Source: Alteromonadaceae bacterium
GTDB lineage: Bacteria > Pseudomonadota > Gammaproteobacteria > Pseudomonadales > Cellvibrionaceae
NCBI GenBank assembly: GCA_002746115.1
Contig: NVXL01000030.1
Span: 2,661 to 46,640 of the forward strand
Length of the DNA stretch: 43,980 nt
Direction of reading: 5' to 3'
The notes under the pieces are model-generated. The model was not told the origin of the DNA, did not search any database, and saw nothing but the letters and a program-made list of their open reading frames with translations. The position numbers and the translations under genes are program-made. Position 1 is the stretch's first letter; every line of letters starts with the position of its first letter. This document shows positions 16,741 to 26,250 of this stretch, one piece after another.

Positions 16741-17697
16741 ATGTTCAACTGGACTCCCTACCTCAACAACGAGAACGACACAGTACAAAGCCAAGAGCTT
16801 GAAGCGGGCAAAGCATACCTTTGCCCACTCACAGAGTACCAACTGCTAACGATTACAGGGCCCGACGCAATCAAATTTTTGCAAGGGCAGTGCACCTGCG
16901 ATTTTGCCAAGCTAGCGCTAAACACCTTAACCTTAGGCACCCACTGCTCACCCAAAGGGCGCGCCATATGGAGCTTTACTGCCGCCTTACTCGCACCAGA
17001 CACCATCGGCCTGCGCGTCCACCAAAGTATGGCAAAAATTGCCGAAGCAGCGATCAAAAAATATATTTTGTTTTCGAAAGCAACTCTAAAGGTTGAAGCC
17101 GATTACGCCCTGCTGGCCATATACAACCTGCCCACTTCAGTTTATCAAAACGAACAAATACTACAACACAAGAACTCGGAACTAAGCGGCAACATTCAAG
17201 AGCTTTGGCTAACAGAAGAAGCATTCAGCGCTCAATGGGATGCACTAAGCCCGCTAACGCAGGTATGCTCAGCAGGGGCAACTGCTGCGCTTGCCATATC
17301 CGCAGGCTTGGCGGAGATACGCCCGGAAACCACCGAAGTATTTTTGCCACAAGAGCTAAATTACCACTTCCTTGGCGGCGTTGCCTTTGATAAAGGCTGC
17401 TACACCGGCCAAGAGATCATTGCGCGCCTACACTATAAAGGCCAACTTAAGAAACAAGCCTACCTAGGACAAGTAAAATGCGAGACGCCACCTCAACCGG
17501 GCAACAAAATATACGCTGAAACCAATCAGCAAAGCGCAGTAGGCACTATTATTAATTGCGGAAAAATCGATATTAACCACTACCTAATTCTCGCGCTTTA
17601 TAAAGCTGAACGGCATCAGAACAACGATCCAGCCTTTATCAACCAAAATACTTCATCAAAAGTCGAATGGCTAACGCTCCCCTATGCTATAAATTAG
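16741..17697 (+). CDS. ygfZ: tRNA-modifying / Fe-S cluster repair folate protein YgfZ
   Basis: Folate-binding protein of the GcvT-like family that supports activity of certain Fe-S enzymes such as MiaB. The signature K-G-C-Y-x-G-Q-E is present (DKGCYTGQEIIARLHYKG), and an upstream ITGPDAIKFLQGQCTCDF fits the N-terminal folate-binding domain. At 318 residues it is close to the E. coli protein (326). It is divergent from sdhE, a conserved neighbourhood. Confidence 0.93.
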   Translation: MFNWTPYLNNENDTVQSQELEAGKAYLCPLTEYQLLTITGPDAIKFLQGQCTCDFAKLALNTLTLGTHCSPKGRAIWSFTAALLAPDTIGLRVHQSMAKIAEAAIKKYILFSKATLKVEADYALLAIYNLPTSVYQNEQILQHKNSELSGNIQELWLTEEAFSAQWDALSPLTQVCSAGATAALAISAGLAEIRPETTEVFLPQELNYHFLGGVAFDKGCYTGQEIIARLHYKGQLKKQAYLGQVKCETPPQPGNKIYAETNQQSAVGTIINCGKIDINHYLILALYKAERHQNNDPAFINQNTSSKVEWLTLPYAIN

Positions 17698-17756
17698 GGA
17701 GGTTTTTATAAATTTCAGTTAATTAACATCGTCACGAGCCTTCGGAGTCTAGCTCT

Positions 17757-18590
17757 ATGGAACCTATTGCGAAAAAAGTAGCAGTAGCAATTGTTAAAGC
17801 CATTAAAAATGATGAGCTCATACTGCCTACGATGCCAGAAATGGCGATTAAAGTTCGCGATATTGCAGAAGACCAAGATGCGAGTATCGCCCAACTTAAC
17901 ACGGTAATCAGTAGTGATGCGGCGCTCACAGCCCGGATAATCAAGGTTGCAAATAGCCCATTATTCCGAGCGCCACGACAGATCGAAGATCTGAGTATGG
18001 CGCTCTCGCGCCTTGGCATGCAAACAACCGCCAACTTAGCCATGGGGCTTGCGATGGAGCAAATGTTTCAAGCGACTTCCGATATCGTCGACAAGCGGAT
18101 GCGCGAAGTATGGACAAAGTCCAGTGAGATAGCCGGCATATGCCATGTGCTGTGCAAACATTACACCAAGCTTCGCCCAGATAGTGCCGCGCTTGCCGGG
18201 CTAGTTCACCAGATAGGCATATTGCCTATCCTATCTTACGCAGAAGACAACCCGACCCTATTGCGCGACAGCTTCACTTTAGACTCCGTCATTAGACAGA
18301 TTCACCCAGCCATAGGTGTGAAAATTCTCACCACGTGGGAGTTCCCCCCTGAGATACAGAAAATCCCCATGCTATGCCGCGATTACAAACGAAAGGTAGC
18401 CACTGCGGATTATAGTGACCTTGTCACGGTAGCAACGCTTCAATGCAACGCTGAGTCAGAAGAAAACCAAAAACTTGATTACGGGACGATCACGGCATTT
18501 GAGCGCCTCGGGCTAGACCCGAATATAGACAGCGCTGATGCGGAAGATTTGAGCGAAGACATGGAAGCGGCAATGGCCATGCTCCAGTAA
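17757..18590 (+). CDS. HDOD-domain regulatory protein
   Basis: A 277-residue protein made almost entirely of an HDOD domain (an HD-like output domain without the metal-binding histidine-aspartate pair), typical of signalling proteins. Motifs: LPTMPEMAIKVRDIAEDQDA, DAALTARIIKVANSPLF, LGMQTTANLAMGLAMEQMF and GLVHQIGILPILSYA. The C terminus is short and acidic. A GGAG lies nine bases before the ATG. It follows ygfZ by 59 bases and is convergent with ung. Which signalling pathway it serves cannot be told from the sequence. Confidence 0.9.
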   Translation: MEPIAKKVAVAIVKAIKNDELILPTMPEMAIKVRDIAEDQDASIAQLNTVISSDAALTARIIKVANSPLFRAPRQIEDLSMALSRLGMQTTANLAMGLAMEQMFQATSDIVDKRMREVWTKSSEIAGICHVLCKHYTKLRPDSAALAGLVHQIGILPILSYAEDNPTLLRDSFTLDSVIRQIHPAIGVKILTTWEFPPEIQKIPMLCRDYKRKVATADYSDLVTVATLQCNAESEENQKLDYGTITAFERLGLDPNIDSADAEDLSEDMEAAMAMLQ

Positions 18591-18610
18591 TAGTAGGCTT
18601 CAGTAGAGGC

Positions 18611-19309
18611 TTACGTTAATGGCGGTACAGACCAATCAATGACAGACTTCCCTTGAGCGAGAAGGTATTCGTTAGTACGAGAAAAGTGCTTATTACCAAA
18701 GAACCCACGATGTGCGGACAAGGGTGAGGGATGCACGGATTTTAATACCAAATGGCGTGACGAATCAATAAAAGCGCCTTTTTTCTGTGCATAATTTCCC
18801 CACAACAAAAACACCAAACCTTCACGCTGCTCGTTGAGCTGGTGCACCACCGCATCGGTAAATTGCTCCCAACCCTTACGCTGATGAGAACCTGCGTGCG
18901 CCTGCTCCACAGTCAAAGTTGCATTGAGCAATAACACCCCTTGCTGCGCCCACGACTGCAAGCAACCATGAGCAGGTAAAGGGATTTGTAGATCTAACTG
19001 AATTTCGTTAAAAATATTTTTTAACGACGGGGGGTATGGGACACCCGGCAACACGGAAAAACACAAGCCGTGCGCCTGACCAGGTCCGTGATAAGGGTCT
19101 TGCCCTAGGATGACGACTTTTACCTGATCAAACACGGTACTGTTTAGCGCGTTAAATATATCCGCACCTGCAGGGTAGATAGTTTTACCGCTTCTCTTCT
19201 CATCGCGTAAAAACTGCTTGAGCGCCCTGATATACGGCTGGTCAAATTCAGTGCCAACTGCAGCTAACCAACTATCATTGAGCTGAATACCCACCCTACC
19301 AAATGACAC
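18611..19309 (-). CDS. ung: Uracil-DNA glycosylase
   Basis: Family-1 enzyme that removes uracil from DNA, starting base excision repair. The water-activating Asp71 lies in [20 protein letters not shown] and the second active-site block is [13 protein letters not shown], with [10 protein letters not shown] between. Length 232 is typical. It starts with GTG at 19309, two bases after the lysS stop, so it is translationally coupled to lysS. An alternative start is unlikely because no in-frame ATG lies before the first conserved block. Confidence 0.96.
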   Translation of the reverse strand: MSFGRVGIQLNDSWLAAVGTEFDQPYIRALKQFLRDEKRSGKTIYPAGADIFNALNSTVFDQVKVVILGQDPYHGPGQAHGLCFSVLPGVPYPPSLKNIFNEIQLDLQIPLPAHGCLQSWAQQGVLLLNATLTVEQAHAGSHQRKGWEQFTDAVVHQLNEQREGLVFLLWGNYAQKKGAFIDSSRHLVLKSVHPSPLSAHRGFFGNKHFSRTNEYLLAQGKSVIDWSVPPLT

Positions 19310-19311
19310 GT

Positions 19312-20820
19312 TTATTCCCGACGCATATGGGGGAATAACAATACATCACGGATAGACGCTGAGTCAGTCAACATCATCACCAAGCGATCAATACCGATAC
19401 CTTCTCCAGCAGTAGGCGGCATACCGTATTCCAAAGCTCGCACATAGTCAGCATCAAAATGCATCGCCTCGTCATCACCACCATCTTTTTCGGCTACTTG
19501 CGCCTGAAAGCGTTCAGCTTGATCTTCAGCGTCATTTAATTCTGAAAAACCATTGGCAATTTCACGACCGCCAACAAAGAATTCAAAACGATCGGTCACA
19601 AAAGGGTTGCCATCACTTCGGCGCGCCAAAGGTGATACCTCTGTTGGGTATTCAGTGATAAAAGTCGGCTGTTCAAGGCGATGTTCAACCGTTTTCTCGA
19701 AAATTTCAATTTGCACCTTGCCCAAACCCCAGCTGTCTTTAAGCGGAATTTGAAGCTTAGTGGCAGCCTCGCGAGCACTTGCATCTGAGTTAATATTATC
19801 CGCACTTAAATCAGGATTGAAATGCAAGATCGAATCAAAGATCGATAAGCGCTGAAATGGCTTAGACAAGTCATATTCAACCACTTCTGGCTCATTGTCG
19901 CCTTTTGAAGGCTTAGTGCTCAACACGATAGGGCTACCCATCACTTGAGTCGCAAGTTGGCGCAGCATATCTTCGGTAAGATCCATCAGGTCGTGATAAT
20001 CAGCATAAGCCTGGTAGAACTCTAACATGGTAAATTCAGGATTGTGACGCGTCGACAAACCCTCGTTTCGGAAATTACGGTTAATCTCATAAATGCGATC
20101 AAAACCACCTACCACCAAGCGCTTAAGGTAAAGCTCAGGGGCGATACGTAAAAACATGTCCATACCTAAGGCATTGTGATGCGTCACAAAAGGTCGTGCA
20201 CTGGCGCCGCCAGGGATGGCTTGCAACATGGGGGTTTCGACTTCTAAGAATCCTTTTTGATCGAGGTAGCCACGAATAAATGTAATTATCTTAGAGCGCA
20301 GCTCGAAACGCTGGCGCACATCAGGGTTCACAATCAAATCAACATAACGTTGACGATAACGGATTTCCTGATCAGCCAAACCATGATGCTTATCAGGCAG
20401 CGGTCTAAGCGCTTTAGTCAGAAGCTCGCATTCATCCATGGTGACGTATAAATCACCTTTGCCGGATTTATGCAACAAACCTCGAACACCGATGATGTCG
20501 CCAAGGTCTGTGCCTTTAGCAAATGGCCGCGCCGCTTTAGTCACGTATAACTGTATTTGGCTGCTCGTATCCTGTATGACCATGAAGGCACCGCGATTAC
20601 GAATCACCCGACCGGCAACACTCACCTGATGACCCAAGGCCTCCAAGGCTTCTTTATCTTCCTCGCCATACTTATCCTGCAAAGCCTTTGCTTGGCTGTC
20701 AGGGCGAAATTGATTCGGGAAGGCATTACCTTGTTCACGAATGACCCTCAATTTAGCGCGTCGCTCGGCAATCAATTTATTTTCGTCTTGTGGCTCAGGA
20801 GTATTCACTTGCTTATTCAT
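19312..20820 (-). CDS. lysS: Lysyl-tRNA synthetase, class II
   Basis: Charges tRNA-Lys. It has an N-terminal OB-fold anticodon-binding domain ([19 protein letters not shown]) and a class II catalytic core with motif 2 ([20 protein letters not shown]) and motif 3 ([15 protein letters not shown]). The frame begins with TTG at 20832, but the ATG at 20820 gives the usual N terminus and 502 residues. The prfB-lysS order is the same as in E. coli. Confidence 0.96.
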   Translation of the reverse strand: MNKQVNTPEPQDENKLIAERRAKLRVIREQGNAFPNQFRPDSQAKALQDKYGEEDKEALEALGHQVSVAGRVIRNRGAFMVIQDTSSQIQLYVTKAARPFAKGTDLGDIIGVRGLLHKSGKGDLYVTMDECELLTKALRPLPDKHHGLADQEIRYRQRYVDLIVNPDVRQRFELRSKIITFIRGYLDQKGFLEVETPMLQAIPGGASARPFVTHHNALGMDMFLRIAPELYLKRLVVGGFDRIYEINRNFRNEGLSTRHNPEFTMLEFYQAYADYHDLMDLTEDMLRQLATQVMGSPIVLSTKPSKGDNEPEVVEYDLSKPFQRLSIFDSILHFNPDLSADNINSDASAREAATKLQIPLKDSWGLGKVQIEIFEKTVEHRLEQPTFITEYPTEVSPLARRSDGNPFVTDRFEFFVGGREIANGFSELNDAEDQAERFQAQVAEKDGGDDEAMHFDADYVRALEYGMPPTAGEGIGIDRLVMMLTDSASIRDVLLFPHMRRE

Positions 20821-20935
20821 GATGTTTTTCAATAGTTACTAAATTAATGAGGTGTATTAAATAGCTAAAATCGCGCTAAATTGGCAATAAAAGCACTTCA
20901 CACGTGACCTAGCGTCAATGTGTCACTACAGGTGA

Positions 20936-22031
20936 TTACAAGCCAGCTTTTAAGCTAGCCACAATAAATTCGTCGAGCTTGCCATCGAGCACAGCTTGGC
21001 AATTACTCGTTTGCACATTCGTGCGTAAGTCTTTTATTCGCTGATCATCCAACACATAAGAGCGAATCTGACTACCCCAACCAATATCCGCTTTGCTGTC
21101 TTCCATGGCTTGTTTTTCAGCATTACGCTTGAGCATTTCCTGCTCATACAATTTAGCACGTAACATCTTCCAAGCTTGATCACGGTTAGCATGTTGCGAG
21201 CGCTGACTTTGACACTCAACCACAACGTTCGAGGGTACATACGTTAAACGTACGGCAGAATCTGTTTTGTTAACATGCTGCCCACCAGCACCAGAAGCGC
21301 GGTAAGTATCGGTTCGAACATCGGCAGGGTTAATATCGATCTCGATGTTATCGTCAATTTCTGGCGAAACAAATACCGAGCAAAAAGAAGTGTGGCGACG
21401 ACTGCCAGAATCAAAGGGGGATTTGCGGACTAAGCGATGCACACCTGTCTCTGTGCGCAACCAACCAAAAGCATAATCGCCTTCAAACCGAATGGTGGCA
21501 CATTTGATACCCGCAACATCTCCTGCTGAGGCTTCCTCTAGAGTGGTTTTAAAGCCTTTTGCTTCACCCCAGCGTAGGAACATCCGCAATACCATTTCAG
21601 CCCAATCTTGGGCTTCTGTACCGCCTGAGCCAGACTGAATATTGAGGTAAGCATTATTCTCATCCGTCTCACCAGAGAACATGCGCCGAAATTCCAATAC
21701 CGCCAAGTGTGCATCAAGACGTTGAGCTTCTAGCTCAATCTCATCAATACTATCTCGATCGTTATCTTCAACGGCAATTTCAATCAGTTCCCGACAATCC
21801 GCAACCCCAATATCGAGGTCATCAATCGTCTTTACCACTAATTCTAACGAGGAACGTTCACGGCCTAGGCCTTGAGCAAGATCTGGGTCGTTCCAGACAT
21901 TCGGCTCTGCTAACTCTAACTCAACTTCCGCGAGGCGCTCACACTTTTCAGCGTAGTCAAAGATACCCCCGAAGCACATCGGTGCGCTCTTTCAAGTCAG
22001 CGAGCTTAGTGAGTAGTGGATTGATTTCCAT
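20936..22031 (-). CDS. prfB: Peptide chain release factor 2 (programmed +1 frameshift)
   Basis: Release factor for UGA and UAA stops. It is encoded in two frames: codons 1-24 run from the ATG at 22031 to CTT at 21960-21962, followed by an in-frame TGA (21957-21959). A +1 shift skips 21959 and continues at GAC (21956-21958) to the stop at 20936, giving 364 residues. The codon-recognition tripeptide SPF is at residues 204-206 and the peptidyl-tRNA hydrolysis motif GGQ at 249-251. The join is complement(20936..21958, 21960..22031). It is followed by lysS and preceded by the 4.5S RNA gene. Confidence 0.97.
21956..21970 (-). promoter_or_regulatory. prfB autoregulatory +1 frameshift site
   Basis: Minus strand reads GGGGG, TAT, CTT, TGA, C. 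The G-run (21966-21970) is the internal Shine-Dalgarno-like element, CTT the slip codon and TGA C the poorly terminated stop. RF2 shortage favours the shift and so more RF2. The arrangement matches the E. coli prfB site closely. Confidence 0.95.
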
Positions 22032-22112
22032 GAACTGGTCTCTCTGGCGAAGGTAAGTATGATACAGATTGGCAGCATAGCGCTGCGAGAACCACTAGGA
22101 GATGGAGATGAT

Positions 22113-22212
22113 CCAGCCCAGCCACACCCCGGCGCCCAATTATACTGCTACCGTTGCTCCCTTCCGGGCCTGGCGGAGTTTACAGCGAATTGCCGCGGGG
22201 GGACCAAACTGG
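22113..22212 (-). ncRNA. ffs: Signal recognition particle 4.5S RNA
   Basis: The minus strand contains the conserved SRP apical domain: GCCAGGCCCGGAAGGGAGCA, with the GGAA tetraloop and the asymmetric loop, followed by ACGGTAGC. The flanks CCAGTTTGG at the 5' end and CTGGGCTGG at the 3' end pair to close a long hairpin of about 100 bases, as in bacterial 4.5S RNA. Ends are estimated from pairing. It binds Ffh to target inner-membrane proteins. Confidence 0.95.
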
Positions 22213-22263
22213 ACCACCATAAAAACGAAAAACGGACGATAAAGCCCAAAAAACGTGGAAGGC

Positions 22264-22291
22264 ATTATCACCAATTAGAAAAACTTTGCAA
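22264..22291 (-). promoter_or_regulatory. Sigma-70 promoter of the 4.5S RNA gene
   Basis: Minus strand: -35 TTGCAA (22286-22291), a 16-base spacer, -10 GATAAT (22264-22269). Transcription would begin about 45 bases before the mature 5' end, leaving a leader that RNase P would have to remove, as happens for E. coli ffs. Confidence 0.6.
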
Positions 22292-22345
22292 GCTAATTAT
22301 TACCTTTAAGCAGCTTTCATTAACTTTAAGCAAAAATAAAAGGAT

Positions 22346-23524
22346 TTACTTATCAAGTACTCGAACAGAAATAACGTGCTCAACACTATTTAGCGCCGTA
22401 ATCACAGCGTCATCTGGACGAGTTTCGAGGTCAAGAATATTATAGGCAATATCGTTGCGACTCTTATTCACCATATCAACAACATTCACATTATGCTCAG
22501 CAAAAACCGACAATACGTGCCCTAAAACTCCAGAAACATTACTGTTCGAAAAGGTAATTCGGCAGGCAGAAGTGCCGCGATCCATTGTCGTTAACGGAAA
22601 GTTAACTGAGTTACGGATATTACCATTTTCAAGAAAATCGCGGAGCTGATTAACGGCCATAACAGCGCAATTTTCTTCTGCCTCAGCAGAGCTGGCACCG
22701 ATATGAGGAACCGCTAAAACCTTGCTGTGGCCAATTAAGCATGGCTCAGGGAAGTCACAAACATACTCACGTAAAGCACCGGCGTTCAAAGCGTTTACAA
22801 CCGCACGAGCATCTACAATGGACTCACGCGCAAAGTTCATGATCGCCGCATTAGGCTTCATCAACTTAAGTGTATCAGCATTGATGAGGTGCTTGGTTTG
22901 TGGAATAGCCGGAACGTGCAGAGTTAAGTAATCAACCTTGCCCAATAAAGCATCAACGCTCTCCGCACGCTGCACACGGCTAGATAAGTTCCAAGCCGCC
23001 TCTACAGAAAGCGCAGGGTCAAAACCTAGAACGTTCATACCAAGACTCAAAGCCGTGTTAGCAACCATAGAACCGATGGCACCCAAACCAATCACACCAA
23101 GGGTTTTACCTTGCAGCTCAGTACCAGAAAAACGTTTCTTCTCTCTCTCAAGCAAAGCAGACATCGCCGCGGCGTCATCCATTTCACCCAAAGTCGACAC
23201 GTAATCACGCCCCTGCATAATACCGCGAGAACTTAGCAACATTCCGGCTAAAACCAGCTCCTTAACAGCGTTGGCATTGGCGCCAGGCGTATTAAAAACC
23301 ACGACACCTTTCTTGGTGTAATCATCAACAGGCACGTTGTTTGTTCCGGCACCAGCACGGGCAACCGCCATAACTGACCCAGGCAATACTTCATCGTGTA
23401 ATTTTTGACTGCGTAACACTACGCCATCAGGCTGACCAACATCACTACCGACGTTATACTTATCTTGTGGAAAAAGCGTCAGGCCTTTATCAGAAATCTT
23501 ATTGTATGTACGAATTTGAAACAT
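22346..23524 (-). CDS. serA: D-3-phosphoglycerate dehydrogenase
   Basis: Oxidises 3-phosphoglycerate to 3-phosphohydroxypyruvate, the first step of serine synthesis. NAD-binding motif TLGVIGLGAIGSMVANTALS; catalytic Arg, Glu and His regions (MNFARESIVDARAV; DFPEPCLIGHSKVLAVPHIG). The C-terminal ACT domain (about 315-390: ITFSNSNVSGVLGHVLSVFA) is the site of serine feedback in many members. About 392 residues. An ATG at 23530 exists, but the one at 23524 has GGCGGG six bases upstream and matches the family start (MFQIRTYNKIS). It lies just downstream of serC in one operon. Confidence 0.95.
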   Translation of the reverse strand: MFQIRTYNKISDKGLTLFPQDKYNVGSDVGQPDGVVLRSQKLHDEVLPGSVMAVARAGAGTNNVPVDDYTKKGVVVFNTPGANANAVKELVLAGMLLSSRGIMQGRDYVSTLGEMDDAAAMSALLEREKKRFSGTELQGKTLGVIGLGAIGSMVANTALSLGMNVLGFDPALSVEAAWNLSSRVQRAESVDALLGKVDYLTLHVPAIPQTKHLINADTLKLMKPNAAIMNFARESIVDARAVVNALNAGALREYVCDFPEPCLIGHSKVLAVPHIGASSAEAEENCAVMAVNQLRDFLENGNIRNSVNFPLTTMDRGTSACRITFSNSNVSGVLGHVLSVFAEHNVNVVDMVNKSRNDIAYNILDLETRPDDAVITALNSVEHVISVRVLDK

Positions 23525-23547
23525 GTTCATCCCGCCTTCAAGCGTTA

Positions 23548-24663
23548 TTAATTAGTAACTGTCTTATAAGCCCAAACTATCCACTCAGTTAAGGCTTTTA
23601 GATCGGAGACCTCAACAGTCGCCCCACCCCATATACGGATACCGGCAGGCGCATCACGGTAAGCGCCGATATCGTAGGCAACACCTTCACTATCAAGTAA
23701 CTTAACCATCGCCTTTACCTGTGCAGGCTCAGCATCTACAGTTAAACAAATACTTGTATTTGAGAGGGTTGCAGGCTCTTGCGCAAGAAAGTGAACCCAG
23801 TCATTTTCTTTCACAAAGCCTTCGATAACAGCCAAATTTTCTTTTGACTTGGCAATAGCGCCCGCAGCGCCGCCAATAGACTTGACCCAAGCCAAGCCAT
23901 CAAGGTAATCAGCCACGCAAAGCATAGAAGGCGTATTAATGGTTTCGCCTCTAAAAATTCCTTCCATTAACTTACCGCCCTTAGTCATACGGAACAGCTT
24001 CGGCATTGGCCAAGGTGGGGTATAGCTCTCTAGGCGGGCAACGGCTCTAGGACTCAGAATTAACATTCCATGCGCGCCTTCACCACCAAGCACTTTTTGC
24101 CAGCTGAAGGTGATAACGTCTAATTTTTCCCAAGGCATTTCCATCGCGAACACGGCGGAAGTCGCATCACAGATAGTCAAACCTTCACGGTCATCGGCAA
24201 TCCAGTCGCCGTTAGGCACTTTGACGCCGGAAGTGGTGCCGTTCCAAGTGAATACGACATCGCGATTGAAATCAACGGTACTTAAATCTGGCAATACGCC
24301 ATAAGCCGCCTCAGTGACACGAACATCATCAATCTTAAGCTGCTTTACTATGTCAGTAATCCAACCGCTACCAAAAGATTCCCAGGCAAGCACATCAACA
24401 CCACGGGCACCAAGCATCGACCACATGGTCATTTCCATAGCGCCAGTATCGGATCCAGGCACAATACCTACACGGTAACCTTCAGGCAAGCCAAGCAACT
24501 CCGCGGTCTCGGTGCAGGCTAAAGATAGGGTTTTTTTACCAACAGATGAGCGGTGTGAACGGCCAAGCGTCCCCAGATCAAGTTGACTAACATCGTAACC
24601 TGGACGCTTACTACAGGGGCCAGAAGAAAAGTTTGGATTTGCTGGTTTTACTTGCGGTTGCAT
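23548..24663 (-). CDS. serC: Phosphoserine aminotransferase, Methanosarcina/alphaproteobacterial type
   Basis: PLP enzyme converting phosphohydroxypyruvate to phosphoserine. The N terminus ([20 protein letters not shown]) and the blocks [17 protein letters not shown] and [20 protein letters not shown] are those of the less common SerC subfamily (known in alphaproteobacteria and Methanosarcina) and not of the usual enterobacterial SerC. The PLP lysine lies in [15 protein letters not shown]. The start is placed at 24663 because GAGGA lies five bases upstream; an ATG at 24675 is less well served. It is followed 23 bases later by serA. Confidence 0.93.
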   Translation of the reverse strand: MQPQVKPANPNFSSGPCSKRPGYDVSQLDLGTLGRSHRSSVGKKTLSLACTETAELLGLPEGYRVGIVPGSDTGAMEMTMWSMLGARGVDVLAWESFGSGWITDIVKQLKIDDVRVTEAAYGVLPDLSTVDFNRDVVFTWNGTTSGVKVPNGDWIADDREGLTICDATSAVFAMEMPWEKLDVITFSWQKVLGGEGAHGMLILSPRAVARLESYTPPWPMPKLFRMTKGGKLMEGIFRGETINTPSMLCVADYLDGLAWVKSIGGAAGAIAKSKENLAVIEGFVKENDWVHFLAQEPATLSNTSICLTVDAEPAQVKAMVKLLDSEGVAYDIGAYRDAPAGIRIWGGATVEVSDLKALTEWIVWAYKTVTN

Positions 24664-24787
24664 GTGATTCCTCATTACTCACCAATAGCTGGTGCACTAA
24701 AACAATTGCAATCTGAGCTCTATGAGCCAACGCTACAAGATAGGTTCCTTGGATTTGGACAGATTGTGAAAGTACAAACGAAACATA

Positions 24788-25135
24788 CTACTCGGGGCTT
24801 TCTTTCTTGCTGCCACCTAAACACTCAGGAGAAGACGGCACTGAAGAAGCCCGGGCTTGCCACTGCTGTGGCGAATATAGATGCAGCGCCAATGCATGAA
24901 CACCAGACGCTAACTCGTCGGCGAGAAGGCTGTACACTTTCTGATGGCACTTAACGCGAGTCAAACCAGCAAAAGCTTCAGACACAAGCGTCAGCTTAAA
25001 ATGCGTAGATGACCCGGGAGCGACGCCATGCATATGGCTCTCATTGGCTAAGTCGAGATACTCAGGTGTAAGTGCTGCACGAATTTTGCTCTCAATAAGC
25101 GAAGCTGTATCCGATTTACCATTACTTTCAAGCAC
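24788..25135 (-). CDS. bolA: BolA-family protein
   Basis: A small single-domain protein of the BolA family, partners of monothiol glutaredoxins in Fe-S and redox control, and in E. coli a morphology regulator. The family pattern is clear: IESKIRAALTPEYLDLANES, then the invariant-type HFKLTLVSEAFAGL and RVKCHQKVYSLLADEL, ending HALALHLYSPQQW. Length 115 with a GTG start at 25135. The C-terminal 20 residues are a variable polar tail. It stands 112 bases upstream of serC on the same strand. Confidence 0.92.
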   Translation of the reverse strand: MLESNGKSDTASLIESKIRAALTPEYLDLANESHMHGVAPGSSTHFKLTLVSEAFAGLTRVKCHQKVYSLLADELASGVHALALHLYSPQQWQARASSVPSSPECLGGSKKESPE

Positions 25136-25300
25136 TTACCAAACCCCTCTTTCATTAACCAAGATCAAAGTGGCGCCAGTATACATGAGCCAAGGCAATA
25201 CTGGCAGACCAACAAAGAATTTACTCCGCTTTCCACTGGCAAGCGATAGATGCGCAGCTAGACTTAAGGCAATTAGCGCAGACGCGCTCTACTGAGATAA

Positions 25301-25552
25301 ATGATAAAAATGAATCAGGGTCTAACATTTGTGAATCTACGCCAGGGGCATGATCGTCGCTTTGATTGCGACCCTTGCAGCAGCATCCCAATGGATTTAT
25401 TTCACCGTAAACGCCGAAAGTCCCCCGAGAGGCGCAAAAAAGATCGCTCACTTGCCGACGACTACCACGCGTTTATGAACAAATACGCGGCACTAATCCG
25501 CCACAACCGAACATTCAAAGCCAACCTGCCTAAGGGCGAACAAAACTCATGA
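25301..25552 (+). CDS. Small hypothetical protein, very basic
   Basis: I do not recognise this ORF of up to 83 codons. The C-terminal 53 residues from the ATG at 25391 are strongly basic and look like a folded small protein (DLFHRKRRKSPERRKKDRSL, ADDYHAFMNKYAALIRHNR); the part before that looks less protein-like. Neither start has a good ribosome-binding site. It ends 16 bases before the receiver-domain gene on the same strand, which favours it being real and co-transcribed. It may be a partner of that gene, but there is no direct evidence. Confidence 0.45.
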   Translation: MIKMNQGLTFVNLRQGHDRRFDCDPCSSIPMDLFHRKRRKSPERRKKDRSLADDYHAFMNKYAALIRHNRTFKANLPKGEQNS

Positions 25553-25568
25553 CAGGAGCTATTAAAAA

Positions 25569-26189
25569 ATGCTAACTCCGCAAGAGCTAAAAGTCGTAGT
25601 ATCAACCCTCGGCCAACGGCGTGTATGGCTGCGCAAATCTCTTGAAGATAATAAAGTTCCCGCATCCCAACGCAAGGAACACATTGACTCCCTCAAACTA
25701 CTCGACACTGCTATGCAAAAGCTGGCCAATACAGGACAAAAGAAGGCACAAAACAAAGCCTCGCCACCAGCGCCAGCTAAAACGGAAAAAGGCATTGCCC
25801 TTGAGAAAGCACGCATACTCATCGCTGAAGACGACGAGGACTCAGCTAAACTACTGATTGATATACTTCAAGACTTTGGCATAAAAACGGTGGATCTTGC
25901 CGAGGATGGAAAACAAGCGTTCGATAAAATCAAAACCGCCAGCATGCCCTATCACATCATACTGTGTGATTGGGATATGCCGGAGCTGACCGGACTAGAA
26001 GTGCACAGCAAAGCCAAGGCATCAAACACCTTACGCAACGCGCATTTTATTATGGTGACGGCGGTATCTGAAGCTTCAAGGATTAAACAGGCTGTCATGC
26101 AAGGGGTCAACGATTACATCGTCAAGCCCATTGACATTGACATTTTGGAGAACAAAATTAAGGCAGCTCTCAAGATTGCTCAAAACTGA
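25569..26189 (+). CDS. Response regulator with receiver domain, unknown N-terminal region
   Basis: A 206-residue protein. Residues 80-205 form a CheY-like receiver: acidic pair E87-D89 (ILIAEDDEDSAKLL), phospho-acceptor Asp134 (IILCDWDMPELTG), a conserved Thr (MVTA) and Lys (YIVKPID). There is no DNA-binding or enzymatic output. The N-terminal 60 residues (VVVSTLGQRRVWLRKSLEDN) are predicted helical and may be the output or a dimerisation part. AGGAG lies nine bases before the ATG. No histidine kinase is adjacent. It converges on pyk. Confidence 0.92.
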   Translation: MLTPQELKVVVSTLGQRRVWLRKSLEDNKVPASQRKEHIDSLKLLDTAMQKLANTGQKKAQNKASPPAPAKTEKGIALEKARILIAEDDEDSAKLLIDILQDFGIKTVDLAEDGKQAFDKIKTASMPYHIILCDWDMPELTGLEVHSKAKASNTLRNAHFIMVTAVSEASRIKQAVMQGVNDYIVKPIDIDILENKIKAALKIAQN

Positions 26190-26200
26190 GCGATCTTGAG
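26169..26200. repeat. 14-bp stem-loop at the end of the receiver gene
   Basis: Arms 26169-26182 (CTCAAGATTGCTCA) and 26187-26200 (TGAGCGATCTTGAG) pair over 14 positions with one G-U, around a four-base loop. The stem includes the stop codon. There is no T-run on either side, so it may protect the mRNA 3' end or end transcription weakly between the two convergent genes. Confidence 0.6.
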
Positions 26201-26250
26201 AAGGTCACACTTTCACGAAAAAAAACTTACTATCAAAAATTTCTCAGCCA

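Noticed and set aside
16585-16842. N-terminal extension of the sdhE reading frame to 16842
   Set aside because: The extension has no family resemblance, overlaps the divergent ygfZ start, and ATG 16584 gives the standard SdhE length.
25188-25352. A protein-like plus-strand frame between bolA and the small basic ORF
   Set aside because: It has no ATG, GTG or TTG start codon after its upstream stop.
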